A stretch of DNA of 64,000 nt from Zophobihabitans entericus (GTDB lineage: Bacteria > Pseudomonadota > Gammaproteobacteria > Enterobacterales > Orbaceae): positions 719,418 through 783,417 of the forward strand of contig NZ_CP050253.1 in assembly GCF_011745665.1 (NCBI RefSeq). Reading direction: 5' to 3'. The notes under the pieces were generated by a model. It did no database searches. It was not told the origin of the DNA and was given only the letters and a program-made list of their open reading frames with translations. Below, in pieces: positions 53,603-64,000 of this stretch. Within the stretch, counting starts at the first letter, position 1. Every line of letters starts with the position of its first letter. The translations under genes were made by a program, and so were the position numbers.

Positions 53603-54970
53603 CTATTCACACGGGATAACGCGAATCGCAAGTCCGCCTTGCGATGTTTCACGATACTTGGCGTTCATATCTTTACCTGTTTCATACATTGTTGCAATCA
53701 CATCATCAAGAGAGACACGTGCAGCTGTAGTTCGTCGTAATGCTATTCTGGCTGAGTTTATTGCTTTAACAGCTGCGATAGCATTACGTTCAATACAAGG
53801 TACTTGTACTTGTCCACCGACCGGGTCACATGTTAAGCCCAGATTGTGTTCCATGCCAACTTCAGCTGCCATACATACTTGTTCCGGATTACCCCCAAGT
53901 AATTCGGCCAGACCCGCAGCAGCCATTGAGCAAGCAACACCAACTTCACCCTGACAGCCGACTTCTGCACCAGAAATTGATGCATTCATTTGATACAATA
54001 AGCCGACTGCACCAGATGTTAAGAAAAAGCGTGTATAAACATCTGGTGTTAAAGGTTTAACAAAATGATCGTAGTAAGCAAGGACGGCAGGAATCACACC
54101 ACATGCGCCATTGGTCGGAGCTGTCACGACACGACCGCCAGCTGCGTTTTCTTCACTGACCGCCATTGCAAACATATTTACCCAATCCAGACTAATCATC
54201 GGGTCGTTAGAGATTTTATCGCGCGAGACCAGTTGACGATTAATCGAAGAAGCACGTCTTGGTACTTTAAGTAAACCTGGTAGTAAACCTTCAGTACTGA
54301 TACCGCGTAGAATTCCCTCCTGCATGACTTCACCAACACGAGTAAAATAAGCCACAATCTCATCATAAGAGTGTGTCGCCAGCTCATTTTTCATCATAAT
54401 GCTGGAAATGGACAGGGAGTGCTGATGACAATGTTCAAGCAATTTTTTTGCTGATGCAAAAGGAAAGGGCACGCTGACATTGCTGCTTTCTTTTTTGCCA
54501 AAATCTTTGTCTTCAACTATTTTGCCACCACCCACAGAATAGTAAGTTTTTTGGGAAACTAAATGATCACCACTATAAGCTGAAAGGGTCATACCATTTT
54601 CATGCTTTGGTAAAAATTTAGAATGAAATCTCATACTATCCGCTAAAGGAAAGTCGACGATATAACGATCGTTATAAATAGATAACTTACCCTGCGTAGC
54701 AACATCTAGCATAAAGCCTGGGATTATATCGATATCAATGGTATCGGGCTGGTTACCCGCCAGCCCCATAATAATTGCGATATCTGTCTGATGTCCTTTA
54801 CCAGTTAATGATAAGGAACCATAAACATCTGCGGTTAAACGAGTCACAATATCAATCTGCTCAGATGCAATAACTTCATCAATAAATTGTTTTGCCGCTT
54901 TCATTGGTCCAACAGTATGTGAACTGGATGGACCAATGCCAATTTTAAATATGTTAAATACCGAGTCCAT
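53603..54970 (-). CDS. sdaA: L-serine ammonia-lyase, iron-sulfur type
   Basis: This enzyme deaminates L-serine to pyruvate and ammonia with an oxygen-labile [4Fe-4S] cluster. The 455-residue single chain (E. coli SdaA 454, SdaB 455) has an N-terminal beta domain starting [16 protein letters not shown] and a C-terminal catalytic domain. The cluster cysteines are in [28 protein letters not shown] and [17 protein letters not shown]. Paired with an upstream sdaC transporter, it corresponds best to E. coli sdaB by position; I use the general symbol. With cycA and serB in the window, serine turnover is well represented. Confidence 0.94.
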   Translation of the reverse strand: MDSVFNIFKIGIGPSSSHTVGPMKAAKQFIDEVIASEQIDIVTRLTADVYGSLSLTGKGHQTDIAIIMGLAGNQPDTIDIDIIPGFMLDVATQGKLSIYNDRYIVDFPLADSMRFHSKFLPKHENGMTLSAYSGDHLVSQKTYYSVGGGKIVEDKDFGKKESSNVSVPFPFASAKKLLEHCHQHSLSISSIMMKNELATHSYDEIVAYFTRVGEVMQEGILRGISTEGLLPGLLKVPRRASSINRQLVSRDKISNDPMISLDWVNMFAMAVSEENAAGGRVVTAPTNGACGVIPAVLAYYDHFVKPLTPDVYTRFFLTSGAVGLLYQMNASISGAEVGCQGEVGVACSMAAAGLAELLGGNPEQVCMAAEVGMEHNLGLTCDPVGGQVQVPCIERNAIAAVKAINSARIALRRTTAARVSLDDVIATMYETGKDMNAKYRETSQGGLAIRVIPCE

Positions 54971-55023
54971 TTTTTATCACCTCTAGAAATGGTTTTATTA
55001 TTTAGTTAATGGTTGTCTAAAAT

Positions 55024-56322
55024 TTAGCTAACTAAATTATAAATAACGGCAGAGATTGCAATTAACCCCATGATAACTACAAAAATATTACTGATTTTTC
55101 CTCGATATTGCTTAAGGGCAGGTACTTTGTGAATAGCGTACATCGGCATGATGAAAAGTATCATTGCAATAACAGGACCACCCAAAGCTTCAATCATGCC
55201 AAGAATACTTGGATTTAATGTGGCAATAATCCAGGCAGTAATAAACATGAATGCCATGGTAATACGATCAAGTTTTTTACTATCAATATGTTTATTGCGT
55301 TTTGTATATGCTTCGGCAACTAAGCTATTAAAACCTTCTTTTGCACCTAAATAGTGGCCTAAGAATGATTTTGAAATAGCAACAAAAGCAATAAATGGTG
55401 CTAGATAAGCAATAACTGGTGAATTTAACGCATTAGCCAGATAAGAAAGAATAGAAATATTTTGTGCTTTTGCTTCAGCAAGCTGAGCTGGTGAAAGAGT
55501 TAATGCACAACTAAATACGAAGAACATTACGGTAATTACCATCATGATATTACTGGCGGCAATAATCTGTGAACATTTCTTATCTACCAGTTTATCTCCG
55601 TACTCTTTACGTTTTGCTACAGCAAGCGATGAGATAATTGGTGAATGGTTAAATGAGAAAACCATGACTGGAATTGCCAGCCATAAAGTGTGCCATAAAC
55701 TAAAATCAGATACAGAGAAAGAGATATTCTCAAATAAAGCACCGTTCCATTGTGGGATTAAATATAACGCTAATAACATGAGTACACCGACAAATGGAAA
55801 AACTAGTACTGACATGACTCTCACAATCAATCCTTCACCAAAATGAACAATGGTCATGAGCAGAGCAATTAGAATAAATGATAAGAACATTCTTGGTGGT
55901 GCTGTCATCCCCATCTGGTGGACAATAAAGCTTTCAACTGTATTGGTAATACCTACGCTATATACCAGTAATATCGGGTAAATAGCAAAGAAGTATAATA
56001 AAGTAATTAAGCGGCCAATGCTGATACCAAAAAATTCAGTAGCAACAACGGTTATATCACCATTAGGATCTTTGCCTGCCAGAACAAAGCGGGCTAATGC
56101 ACGGTGCGCATAAAACGTCATTGGAAAGGCTAAAATCGCCATAACAATGAGAGGGATTAAACCACCAGCACCGGCGTTAATAGGTAAAAATAGTACGCCA
56201 GCACCAATTGCAGTACCATATAAACTTAACATCCAAAGCGTATCAGAATAACACCATTTTTTTAAATCTGTCGTCGATGTATCATTTTTGAGAGCTGTTT
56301 TTATACTAGTTGTTGTATTCAT
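55024..56322 (-). CDS. sdaC: Serine:H+ symporter SdaC
   Basis: SdaC imports L-serine for deamination. The ATG at 56322 has AAGGAG upstream and yields 432 residues (E. coli 429); the open frame extends 17 codons further upstream without a ribosome site. It has about 11 transmembrane helices of the HAAAP family. The start segment DTLWMLSLYGTAIGAGVLFLPINAGAGG and the mid segment PVMVFSFNHSPIISSLAV are typical. The sdaA gene follows after 53 bases, so the two form a serine catabolic operon. A CRP-like site lies about 130 bases upstream. Confidence 0.94.
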   Translation of the reverse strand: MNTTTSIKTALKNDTSTTDLKKWCYSDTLWMLSLYGTAIGAGVLFLPINAGAGGLIPLIVMAILAFPMTFYAHRALARFVLAGKDPNGDITVVATEFFGISIGRLITLLYFFAIYPILLVYSVGITNTVESFIVHQMGMTAPPRMFLSFILIALLMTIVHFGEGLIVRVMSVLVFPFVGVLMLLALYLIPQWNGALFENISFSVSDFSLWHTLWLAIPVMVFSFNHSPIISSLAVAKRKEYGDKLVDKKCSQIIAASNIMMVITVMFFVFSCALTLSPAQLAEAKAQNISILSYLANALNSPVIAYLAPFIAFVAISKSFLGHYLGAKEGFNSLVAEAYTKRNKHIDSKKLDRITMAFMFITAWIIATLNPSILGMIEALGGPVIAMILFIMPMYAIHKVPALKQYRGKISNIFVVIMGLIAISAVIYNLVS

Positions 56323-56373
56323 GCTCACAATCTCCTTTTTAAATTTGAACCATTGGTTAATATAATTAGTCAA

Positions 56374-56917
56374 TCAATATAAGCGCTGATAATAGGAAAA
56401 ATTTATCAGTTATAAGATTTGCGCCATGATACCTCAACCAATATCATTTAGCGGTGATCATAATCACAACAAGATGAATAAAATTTATATTATTCAATGT
56501 GTTGTGGAATCATTTTTGATACTTAAAGCGGGAAAGTTGTCTAATGTATCAAAATTGATTCTTATGTTATTTGGGGATGTAAACAGAAGGTGTTATCAGA
56601 TTTGTAGAAGTACGATACTTTTATAAAAATCGTAGTTGAACTCTTTTTTGTGGCTGTTACACTAATGAGTACAAAATTATCAGTCAATTTAATGATTTAC
56701 TGATGCTTAAATAAGATAAAAATAACACCCGATGTGTTTATAAAGAGTCAGATCAGAGATCTTCTATTTGATAAGTATCACTGTAGTGACAATAAATTCA
56801 CATATTTCAGTAAGTTCTAAACTGGTAAAACAATTCTGTAATTATTCATGCCTAAAATAACTTAAGCAGGTTTAATGGATAAACGGAGTGTCAGCTGATT
56901 TAGATAGAGGATAATAA
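56374..56917. other. Gene-free divergent region sdaC/ycdX
   Basis: About 545 AT-rich bases. Apart from the CRP-like site at 56453-56468 and a GAGG ribosome site before ycdX I see no clear element. A 66-codon frame at 56426-56626 has no ribosome site or recognisable domain and is not called. Confidence 0.5.
56453..56468. promoter_or_regulatory. Candidate CRP-cAMP site upstream of sdaC
   Basis: GGTGATCATAATCACA matches TGTGA-N6-TCACA at 9 of 10 positions with correct spacing. It lies 131-146 bases before the sdaC ATG. In E. coli sdaC is CRP-activated. Confidence 0.6.
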
Positions 56918-57655
56918 ATGCAATATTTTGTCGATCTCCATATGCATACCATTGCCAGTACTCATGCGTATAGTACGATTCAGGAATATGTTCAGGTAGC
57001 TAAAAATAAAGGTTTAAAACTGATCGCTATTACTGACCACGGAACTGCGCTTGGTGATAGTCCCCATCGTTGGCATTTTATCAACCTTAGAATTATTCCC
57101 AGAATTATTGACGGTGTTGCCGTTTTAAGAGGGATCGAATCTAATATTTTGAGTCTGAATGGTGAGATTGACTGCGATGATAATATGTATGACGGACTTG
57201 ATATTGTTATTGCCGGCTTCCATGAGCCTGCTTTAGCGCCAATGGATATTGATAAAAATACTGAGGCGATGATTGCAACTATTAAAAATCCTAAAGTAAA
57301 TATTATCAGCCACCCGGGTAATCCTAAATATCCTATTCATATTATGGAAGTGGCGCGCGCAGCTAAAGAGCATAATGTGGCGCTGGAGATCAATAATTCA
57401 TCTTTTATCTCTCGTAAAGGGAGTGATGATAATTGCCGTCAGGTTGCTCAGGCAGTTAAGGATTGTGGTGGAGTGATTGCACTGGGCTCTGATTCTCACG
57501 TGGCTTATACTGTTGGGAATTTTGATCATGCACTTGAGCTTATTAAAACAGTAGATTTCCCAACCGATCGAGTCATTAATCGCAGCCCTAAAGCTACACT
57601 AGAATTTTTAGCGATAAAAACAGGTAAAATGATTCCGGAGCTGGAAAATATATAA
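56918..57655 (+). CDS. ycdX: PHP-family phosphatase YcdX
   Basis: YcdX is a trinuclear-zinc phosphatase of the PHP fold, linked in E. coli to swarming. The 245-residue length is that of E. coli YcdX. Metal ligands are in the expected PHP positions: DLHMHT at the start, ITDHGTA, the Glu of [15 protein letters not shown], and [11 protein letters not shown]. The ATG at 56918 follows a GAGG. It stands alone here and is followed by a bidirectional terminator. Confidence 0.92.
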   Translation: MQYFVDLHMHTIASTHAYSTIQEYVQVAKNKGLKLIAITDHGTALGDSPHRWHFINLRIIPRIIDGVAVLRGIESNILSLNGEIDCDDNMYDGLDIVIAGFHEPALAPMDIDKNTEAMIATIKNPKVNIISHPGNPKYPIHIMEVARAAKEHNVALEINNSSFISRKGSDDNCRQVAQAVKDCGGVIALGSDSHVAYTVGNFDHALELIKTVDFPTDRVINRSPKATLEFLAIKTGKMIPELENI

Positions 57656-57729
57656 TTATCAGCTGTTATTATTTATCTGATTAAGAGCAAATAAGGTTAG
57701 CGTTTATAAAAGTATCAAGTTTAGATAAT

Positions 57730-57762
57730 AAAAAAGCGGTTAATTGTATTAACCGCTTTTTT
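57730..57762. terminator. Bidirectional terminator ycdX / purine permease
   Basis: AAAAAGCGGTTAA / TTAACCGCTTTTT with loop TTGTA; A and T tracts on both sides. Confidence 0.93.
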
Positions 57763-57788
57763 GTACTTTTAAAGTGAATTGAACTAAA

Positions 57789-59113
57789 TTAGTGGCCTAA
57801 AATGATAAATTTCAGAATAAATAGCGTTGCTACACCAACTACACATAAGTTCACTTCTTTGAAACGACCGGTACAGATTTTAAGTACTGCGTAAGAGATA
57901 AAACCAAGTGCTACACCTTCAGTAATAGCAAAACCAAATGGCATCATCAAAGCGGTAATAAATGCAGGAGTTGCTTCAGTTAAGTCATTCCACTTAATTT
58001 TGGTCAGGCTTGATACCATCAGGATACCAACATAAATCAGGGCTCCGGAAGTTGCGTAATGTGGCACAACCTGAGCAATTGGAGACAGGAAGATAACTAC
58101 TAAGAAAAGTAAACCAACCACAATTGCGGTTAAACCTGTACGGCCACCCACGGAAACACCAGCAGAGCTCTCAATATAAGCAAGCACTGACGATGTGCCA
58201 AATAAGCCACCGAGTGTTGAGCTAAAACTATCAACTAATAATGCCTGACGCATTTTAGGGAAACGCCCCTGACTATCAGCTAAACCTGCTTTATCCGTCA
58301 CGGCTAAAATCGTTCCTGATGAGTCAAACAGACTTACGATCATAAATGAGAAGATAATTCCGGCTAGTCCAATATTCAGTGAGCCGGCTAAATCAACTTT
58401 ACCGACAACCGATGAAATATCTGGCGGTGTTGAAATTAAACCTGTATAAACCACATTTGGGTCAAAAATAAGCGCTAAAATAGTCACGACTAAGATAGCT
58501 ACCAAAACAGCTGCATGGAAATTACGTGATGCTAAAATCACAATAATAAAGAAACCAAGAGCGCCTAATACTACATTAATCGACAGTAGATTTCCCATAG
58601 TTAGCATAGTGGCCGGTGAACTGACAACAAGCCCCATATTTTGGAAACCCATAAAGGCAATAAATAACCCGATACCACTACTAATACCAGCACGTAAACA
58701 TTGTGGAATATTTGCAATTAACCAGTGGCGTACTTTAAATAGTGCCAGGATAAAGAAGCCAAGTGAACTGAACCCCAGAAAATAGCCCCCATACCGACTT
58801 CCCATGAGTAACCCATAGAGATAACAACACCATAAGCAAAGAAGGCATTGAGTCCCATAGCAGGAGCAAGGGCGATAGGAAGATTAGCAGCAAGACCCAT
58901 TAAGATACAGGCGAAAGCTGAAACCAGACAGGTCATCACAAACACCGCCTGCGGATCCATACCAGCAGCAGATAAGATACTTGGGTTAACGAAGATAATG
59001 TAAACCATGGTTAAAAAGGTAGTACAACCAGCAATAACTTCGGTACCTACTGATGAACCTTTTTCTTTTACTTTAAACAGTTTTTCAAATAACGACGATT
59101 TTTGTGCGTTCAT
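57789..59113 (-). pseudogene. Frameshifted adenine/purine permease (AdeP/PurP-like, NCS2 family)
   Basis: The two parts of one NCS2 purine:H+ symporter lie in different frames. The N-terminal 120 residues (59113 downward; SSLFEKLFKVKEKG, LAPAMGLNAFFAYG, MGAIFWGSV) stop making sense at about 58765. The rest resumes one frame over (GFFILALFKVRHWLIANIP, SLFDSSGTILAVTDKAG, IESSAGVSVGGRTGLTA) and runs to a normal end. Removing five bases (CACTT, about 58761-58765) would join GSV to GFFIL exactly as in E. coli PurP. Nothing else looks damaged, so the loss is recent, or it is an assembly error. PPDISSVVGKVDLAG favours the adenine permease branch. Confidence 0.85.
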
Positions 59114-59338
59114 AAAGACAGCCTGAATGGATTAACAAGTTAAGGAATAAATTCAAGACTGACTAATATAACGAAAGATGAGCTAAATTTAAATGTTTAC
59201 TGGGGATATATTTTCGTTAGTGCGGACTAATTCAAAGAAAGATTGATTGGAAACCAAGGGAATTCAGTTGCTGATTCTATATTGTTAATAAAAAGGCGTA
59301 TTTAAAATACGCCTTACTAACATACTTTTTGCCTTTCT

Positions 59339-59692
59339 TTAGCAAAGCTTCTCTAAACCACGGAAGTAAAGTTCTGTGGCAATCGACTGATGTAAACGCC
59401 AGTGAACAATATCCAAAGAAGGATTTATTTTCTGAAACTCTTCAAACGTCATGAAGTATTTAATCGTACTGTTACCAATACGGTCATTAATATCTTCAAT
59501 AATACGGGCAACTTTTTCTTTACGCTCTTTGCGTAGATTCTGCATTTTAAGAATAACTTCTGCCGGAATAGTTGAAGTACCTTTCTCCCACTCATGCCAC
59601 TGTTCTGTGGAAGTATCACCAATATAACGAGCAGCTTCTGCTACTTTTAACATAAAGAGACGACGTAATGCTTGTAATTCAATGTTAGTCAT
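59339..59692 (-). CDS. ydiL: YdiL-like DUF1870 HTH protein
   Basis: This 117-residue protein is close to E. coli YdiL, a putative DNA-binding protein of the DUF1870 family. Shared features are the N-terminal ELQALRRLFMLKVAEAARYIG, the helix-turn-helix-like EQWHEWEKGTSTIP, IEDINDRIGNSTIKYF in the middle and ATELYFRGLEKLC at the C-terminus. Its regulatory targets are unknown. It is flanked by the purine permease remnant and ybaL, both on the same strand, with gaps too large to assume an operon (80 bases to ybaL). Confidence 0.85.
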   Translation of the reverse strand: MTNIELQALRRLFMLKVAEAARYIGDTSTEQWHEWEKGTSTIPAEVILKMQNLRKERKEKVARIIEDINDRIGNSTIKYFMTFEEFQKINPSLDIVHWRLHQSIATELYFRGLEKLC

Positions 59693-59772
59693 ATTAACTC
59701 CTTTATGAGCTAAATTTATTAAGTTGATCTGTTTGTTATTATTTACAGTTATTATTTTAGGTCAAGTACTTC

Positions 59773-61521
59773 TTAAATCGGACTACCATTTCCTTCTGGT
59801 AAGTTAGATTCCTCTGGTATATCAATCACTTCTTTTTCTGGCTTGACCGGTACAATGACTGGTTCAGCAGGATCTAAATGAAGTAGTCTTAAAATATGGG
59901 CAGAGATCTCTTTCTCACCGGTAATGACCTGTGTTGCTCCACGTTCAGAGATATACTCAATCTCATCGTCATAGAATGCACGAACATAGATTTCCAGATC
60001 CGGACGAGCTTCTCTGGCCAAGAAGCAGATCTCACCGGCTTCATAACCATTTGGTGTAGAAATAATTAACCAACGAGCCCGATCTAAATGAGCCAGTTCA
60101 AGAGTTTCCAGCTTACCTGCATTACCAAAGACAGCAATCATATCTTCATTACGTAGTTTTTCAACTAAGGCTAATGAAGTATCAACTACCACAAATGGAA
60201 TATTGCGTTCTTGTAACTGCATTGCAATCGTACTACCTAAACGACCATGACCAACAATAATCGCGTGGTCAGTGAGCTCTTCCGGAACCTGCTGATTCAC
60301 AATAGCCACCGGGTCGATGATTTTATCAACGATATTTTCAGTTTTGTTCAGGTAGCGTTCGACTAAGTTGAAAATAAATGGATTAAGCACGATTGAGATA
60401 ATCGAACCTGCCAGAATTAAACTGTGAGCTTCTGACGGGAAGACATTTAAAGCGATACCCAATGCAGCCAGAATGTAGGCAAACTCACCAATTTGAGCAA
60501 GGCTGGCTGAAATAGTAAAAGCGGTACGTTTAGAGTGCCCAAACAGACGAACTAAAACATAGGCTGCAATAGATTTACCAAATATGATAATAATGACAGT
60601 AACGACTGTTGCAATTGGATTAGAAATTAGAATTTCTGGATCAAATAACATACCTACAGATACGAAGAACAGAACCGCAAACGCATCTTTTAATGGCAAA
60701 ATATTATTAGCTGCACGCTGGCTCAGCTCTGATTCTGTTAATGCCATTCCTGCGAAGAATGCACCGAGAGCAAAAGAGGCACCAAATAATTGTACTGCAG
60801 CTAAAGCAATACCAAGAGCAATGCCCAAAACAGTAAGTGTGAATAGCTCGTCTGAACCGGTACTGGCACTTTTCGCCAAAACCCATGGAATGACGCGACG
60901 TCCGACGATAATCATGAAAATGATGAATAAGATAACTAAACCAACTGTTTTAGAGACTTCAATCAGAATATCTACGACGTTGGCATTATCGCTATTCATG
61001 GTTGTTACAACAGCAGGTAGAAGGACTAACGTAAGAACCATCGCCAGATCTTCAACAATTAACCAACCTATTGCAATTCTACCACGGGTACTTTCAATTA
61101 AATCTCTCTCTTCAAGGGCTCGAAGTAGCACAACAGTACTTGCAGTTGACAGACTTAAACCAAATACGAGTCCGGTGACCATTGACCAACCCAGTGCAGC
61201 AGCAAGTCCCATACCCATTAATGTTGCGACGGTGATCTGAGCGACAGCACCGGGGATGGCGATATTTTTTACCGAGAGAAGATCTTTCAGTGAGAAGTGC
61301 AGACCAACGGCAAACATTAGTAAGATAACACCGATTTCAGCTAACTGACTAATAACCGCTGAGTCAGCAACATAACCAGGTGTAGCTGGACCACAAATAA
61401 TCCCTGCAATCAAATAACCCACTAACGGTGAGATCTTCAAGCGATTAGCCAATAAACCGAGTAACGCGGCTAATACAATACCACCGATGATTGCGGAAAT
61501 TAGAGGACCAGTATCATGCAT
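59773..61521 (-). CDS. ybaL: Cation:proton antiporter YbaL (CPA2, Kef-like)
   Basis: YbaL is an inner-membrane monovalent cation/proton antiporter. The 582-residue chain has about 12 helices (1-390; GVILLMFAVGLHFSLKDLL, GLSLSTASTVVLLRALEERDL). A cytoplasmic TrkA-N/RCK domain follows (HAIIVGHGRLGSTIAMQL, about 415-435), which binds a nucleotide and gates transport. It is slightly longer than E. coli YbaL (558) through its Glu/Pro-rich tail (PVKPEKEVIDIPEESNLPEG). The closest match is YbaL rather than KefB/KefC: MHDTGPLI and PGYVADSAVISQLAELG-like stretches agree. Probably monocistronic. Confidence 0.92.
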   Translation of the reverse strand: MHDTGPLISAIIGGIVLAALLGLLANRLKISPLVGYLIAGIICGPATPGYVADSAVISQLAEIGVILLMFAVGLHFSLKDLLSVKNIAIPGAVAQITVATLMGMGLAAALGWSMVTGLVFGLSLSTASTVVLLRALEERDLIESTRGRIAIGWLIVEDLAMVLTLVLLPAVVTTMNSDNANVVDILIEVSKTVGLVILFIIFMIIVGRRVIPWVLAKSASTGSDELFTLTVLGIALGIALAAVQLFGASFALGAFFAGMALTESELSQRAANNILPLKDAFAVLFFVSVGMLFDPEILISNPIATVVTVIIIIFGKSIAAYVLVRLFGHSKRTAFTISASLAQIGEFAYILAALGIALNVFPSEAHSLILAGSIISIVLNPFIFNLVERYLNKTENIVDKIIDPVAIVNQQVPEELTDHAIIVGHGRLGSTIAMQLQERNIPFVVVDTSLALVEKLRNEDMIAVFGNAGKLETLELAHLDRARWLIISTPNGYEAGEICFLAREARPDLEIYVRAFYDDEIEYISERGATQVITGEKEISAHILRLLHLDPAEPVIVPVKPEKEVIDIPEESNLPEGNGSPI

Positions 61522-61638
61522 AATAGAATGTCTTCCTGATTAGATAATTAAATTGGAATTAGCAGTTTAGCCTATTTTATGTCATCTTGCTTGCGCAATT
61601 TTAATTTTCTTAATTAATTTTTAGGCTAATTCAGGGCA

Positions 61639-63201
61639 TTAAATTGCAGATGTAATTTTCACTTTTACAATTCGATGGCTATCAATCTCCATGATCTCAA
61701 ATATATAGGGTGAAATCTTAATTTCTTCACCAACCGTTGGAATACTTTGAGTTTTTTCCATCAAAAGTCCTGCCAGAGTGTGATATTCACGTTTATCATC
61801 AAGCGGAATATTGATATAACGAACTAATTCTTCCAGTGGTATATATCCGTTAGCCAGCCAGCTATTATCCCCCTGATATTGAATATCATGACGGGCATCG
61901 ACTTCTTCATCTTCAGTCGGAAGTTCGCCGGCGATAGTTTCCATAACATCTGTAACGGAAACAATACCTTGTGTTGAGCCAAATTCATCCACCACAAAAG
62001 CAAAGTGAGTTTTTGCACTACGAAATTGTTCCAAAGCAACCAGTAATGAAACCGTCTCAGGGAAGATTAACGGCTGCTTTATTAGTGATCGAATATTATG
62101 GACTTCTTTATCTAATAACAACTGTTTTAGCAAATCATTGACATAGATGATACCAATAGGTTCATCACCGGCACTATTATCTGTTATGATCAGACGGGTG
62201 TGCTGGTTGTCATTCAGTGCTTGTAAAATATCTTCCCGGCTATCATCAAGGTTGATTTGATCGATATCGTGACGAGACGTCATAATACTACTGACTGAAC
62301 GCTGAGCGAGTCCAAGTACACGTTCAATCATGCTTAATTCTTGTTGGTTGAAAACAGCATCTTTTTTACCGGAGTCAGCGATCATATCTGCTGTTTTACT
62401 GTCGAGCTCTTCGTCTTCAACATCACCTCTTAGCATATGTAAAATAGCATCAGCAGTACGCTGGCGCAGAGGTTTACTTGATGTTAAGAATCGACGACGA
62501 TTAAAACTGGCAACCTGATTAAACATCTCAATTAAAATTGAGAAACCAATAGCAGCATATAAATACCCTTTTGGAATATAGAAATTAAAGCCTTCTGCAA
62601 CAAGACTAAAACCGATCATTAATAAAAAGCTTAAACATAAAATAACAATCGTTGGATGTTCATTCACGAACTGAGTTAATGGCTTGCTGGCCAAAATCAT
62701 TAGTGTCATGGCAATACACACAGCAGCGATCATCACCGGAATATGTTCAACCATGCCGACTGCTGTAATTACCGCATCAAGTGAAAATACCGCATCAAGG
62801 ACTACGATTTGGGCAACAACTGTCCAGAAATGAGCTGTTTTCTTTTGCTTATTGTTATCATGGGATTTACCCTCTAAGCGCTCATTCAATTCCATTGTGG
62901 CTTTAAATAACAAGAACAGACCACCTGCAAGCATGATTAATTGTCGTCCACTGAAGGACATATCAAACACAGAAAATAGCGGTGTTTTTAGCGTGACCAG
63001 CCATCCGGTGACAAGCAGCAATAAGATACGCATGATAAGAGCAAGACTCAGCCCCACGACGCGCGCTTTATCACTTTTTTCTTTAGGGAGTTTTTCCGCC
63101 AGAATGGCTATAAAGACAAGATTATCAATCCCGAGTACGATCTCTAGTACAACAAGTGTTGCTAAGCCCGCCCAGATTGTTGGATCCATGATCCATTCCA
63201 T
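61639..63201 (-). CDS. yoaE: TerC/CBS-domain membrane protein (YoaE-like)
   Basis: This 520-residue protein has an N-terminal TerC-type membrane domain (1-240; [58 protein letters not shown] with its paired acidic residues). Two CBS domains (about 300-420) and a C-terminal CorC/HlyC transporter-associated domain (about 435-518) follow. E. coli YoaE has the same length (518) and start (MEFLMDPSIWAGL), so this symbol fits best; YegH is a paralogue. TerC proteins are linked to metal export, especially Mn2+ supply to exported enzymes. Which metal applies here is not decided by the sequence. Confidence 0.85.
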   Translation of the reverse strand: MEWIMDPTIWAGLATLVVLEIVLGIDNLVFIAILAEKLPKEKSDKARVVGLSLALIMRILLLLVTGWLVTLKTPLFSVFDMSFSGRQLIMLAGGLFLLFKATMELNERLEGKSHDNNKQKKTAHFWTVVAQIVVLDAVFSLDAVITAVGMVEHIPVMIAAVCIAMTLMILASKPLTQFVNEHPTIVILCLSFLLMIGFSLVAEGFNFYIPKGYLYAAIGFSILIEMFNQVASFNRRRFLTSSKPLRQRTADAILHMLRGDVEDEELDSKTADMIADSGKKDAVFNQQELSMIERVLGLAQRSVSSIMTSRHDIDQINLDDSREDILQALNDNQHTRLIITDNSAGDEPIGIIYVNDLLKQLLLDKEVHNIRSLIKQPLIFPETVSLLVALEQFRSAKTHFAFVVDEFGSTQGIVSVTDVMETIAGELPTEDEEVDARHDIQYQGDNSWLANGYIPLEELVRYINIPLDDKREYHTLAGLLMEKTQSIPTVGEEIKISPYIFEIMEIDSHRIVKVKITSAI

Positions 63202-63390
63202 AAGTCAGGTGGTTACCTTTATTTAGATAGCACATGCTACAAGGATCAATTTTCTACATAATTAATCTAATGATCAATGAGAAATTTTAATTTTGTTTAA
63301 AAAACAGACGAAAAATTTTGATTTAAGTCACTTTCACTAAAAAGTGACCTTATTTAATTATTACTCACTGAGATAATTGAAAAAGATCAA

Positions 63391-64000
63391 TTAATCAAGA
63401 TCCAGTTCACTCATAGCAGCAATATTAAAGCCACCATCAACATGTACAATTTCACCTGTTATACCGGCCGCCAGATTTGATGTTAAAAAGGCAGCAACAT
63501 TACCAACATCTTCAATAGTGACTGTACGACGAATTGGTGTTACTGCTTCACAGTGAGCTAACATCTTTTTAAAGTCTTTAATGCCTGAAGCGGCAAGGGT
63601 ACGAATTGGACCAGCAGAAACAGCATTCACCCGGATGCCCTGTGGGCCCAGTGCATTTGCCATATACCGAACATTAGCTTCTAAAGAGGCTTTTGCCAGT
63701 CCCATCACATTATAATTGGGAATCGCTCGCTCTGCGCCTAAATAGGTGAGGGTAATCAGACCGGCTCCCGGATTTAACATTGAGCGACACGCCTTTGCCA
63801 GTGCGACAAAACTATATGCACTAATATCATGAGCGATAGCAAAACCTTCACGGGTTACCGCATCCACATAGTCACCATCTAGCTGATCTGCTGGTGCATA
63901 GGCTATCGCATGAATAAAACCATCGAACTTATCCCACTTTTTAGCCAATGCATTGAAAAGATTAGTAATGCTCTCATCTTTGGCAACATCACAAGGAAAG
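63391..64000 (-). CDS. fabI: Enoyl-ACP reductase FabI (5' end beyond window)
   Basis: FabI reduces enoyl-ACP to acyl-ACP with NADH, the last step of the fatty-acid elongation cycle. The frame is open to the window edge, reading back through [13 protein letters not shown], so the true start lies beyond 64000; the internal TTG near 63948 is not it. The catalytic Tyr and Lys are in [22 protein letters not shown], and [16 protein letters not shown] is typical. The Gly-rich NAD-binding N-terminus is outside the window. The C-terminus ([21 protein letters not shown]) is complete. Confidence 0.96.
   Translation of the reverse strand, partial: FPCDVAKDESITNLFNALAKKWDKFDGFIHAIAYAPADQLDGDYVDAVTREGFAIAHDISAYSFVALAKACRSMLNPGAGLITLTYLGAERAIPNYNVMGLAKASLEANVRYMANALGPQGIRVNAVSAGPIRTLAASGIKDFKKMLAHCEAVTPIRRTVTIEDVGNVAAFLTSNLAAGITGEIVHVDGGFNIAAMSELDLD

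Noticed and set aside
56426..56626. 66-residue open frame upstream of sdaC
   Set aside because: No ribosome site, no recognisable motif, and it overlaps a CRP-like site.
63330..63356. Hairpin after fabI as a rho-independent terminator
   Set aside because: GTCACTTT / AAAGTGAC pairs well, but the minus-strand side is not followed by a T tract, so the call is too weak.

Overview
The window looks like a chromosomal segment of a low-GC gammaproteobacterium close to Enterobacterales and Pasteurellales; an Orbales gut symbiont (Orbus/Gilliamella type) is my best guess. This rests on enterobacterial gene pairs in an AT-rich genome (trkH-hemG, ygfB-pepP, serB-radA, tcdA/mltA, ydiB-aroD, thrU-tyrU-glyT-thrT-tufB, menA/rraA, sdaC-sdaA, ghrA/ycdX) and on a gammaproteobacterial 16S sequence. 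The lineage call is inference; only a 16S search would settle it. Type II NADH dehydrogenase, menaquinone synthesis (menA), menaquinone-linked HemG, AdhE and oxygen-sensitive serine deaminase suggest a facultatively anaerobic, fermenting lifestyle.

Layout. 1-2.7 kb: 3' end of djlA, trkH, hemG. 2.7-13.1 kb: an accessory block holding a decayed cyclase-family gene, a four-gene ABC importer of the AfuABC/FbpABC type on the minus strand, and, divergently, a PgtC-PgtB-PgtA-like three-component regulatory system. In E. coli hemG is directly followed by an rRNA operon; here the block sits between hemG and the rRNA operon at 13.3-18.7 kb (16S, tRNA-Glu, 23S, 5S). 19-20.6 kb: a secreted adhesin-like protein. 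20.7-33.5 kb: housekeeping genes (ispB, tonB, pepP, ygfB, a lipoprotein, radA, serB, cycA, mltA, tcdA, aroD, ydiB). 33.7-37.6 kb: adhE with a histone-H1-like tail, an AraC regulator and a VOC protein.

37.8-51.9 kb is the translation block. Four tRNAs lead into tufB on the plus strand. The str operon rpsL-rpsG-fusA-tufA then secE-nusG lies on the minus strand. Between the two tuf genes are rraA, menA, a HlyD plus twin ABC-2 permease export operon without its own ATPase, and ndh. secE-nusG follows the 'wrong' tuf copy: flipping the 7.8 kb between the inverted tuf genes would restore the usual tRNA-tufB-secE-nusG order. 52-64 kb: ghrA, a small XRE regulator, the sdaC-sdaA serine catabolic operon, ycdX, a frameshifted adenine/purine permease gene, ydiL, ybaL, a YoaE-type TerC/CBS protein and the start-truncated fabI.

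The most distinctive unit is the divergent importer/regulator block. A phosphoglycerate-type sensing system (known from Salmonella to control an MFS transporter, PgtP) is here paired with an ABC importer carrying two different ATPase genes. Its response regulator has an AAA+ domain that lost the GAFTGA loop and the Walker B acids, and the shared promoter region carries four TGA(G/C)TCA boxes, two of them forming a perfect 13-bp inverted repeat. A strong intra-operon terminator after the binding-protein gene probably sets subunit stoichiometry.
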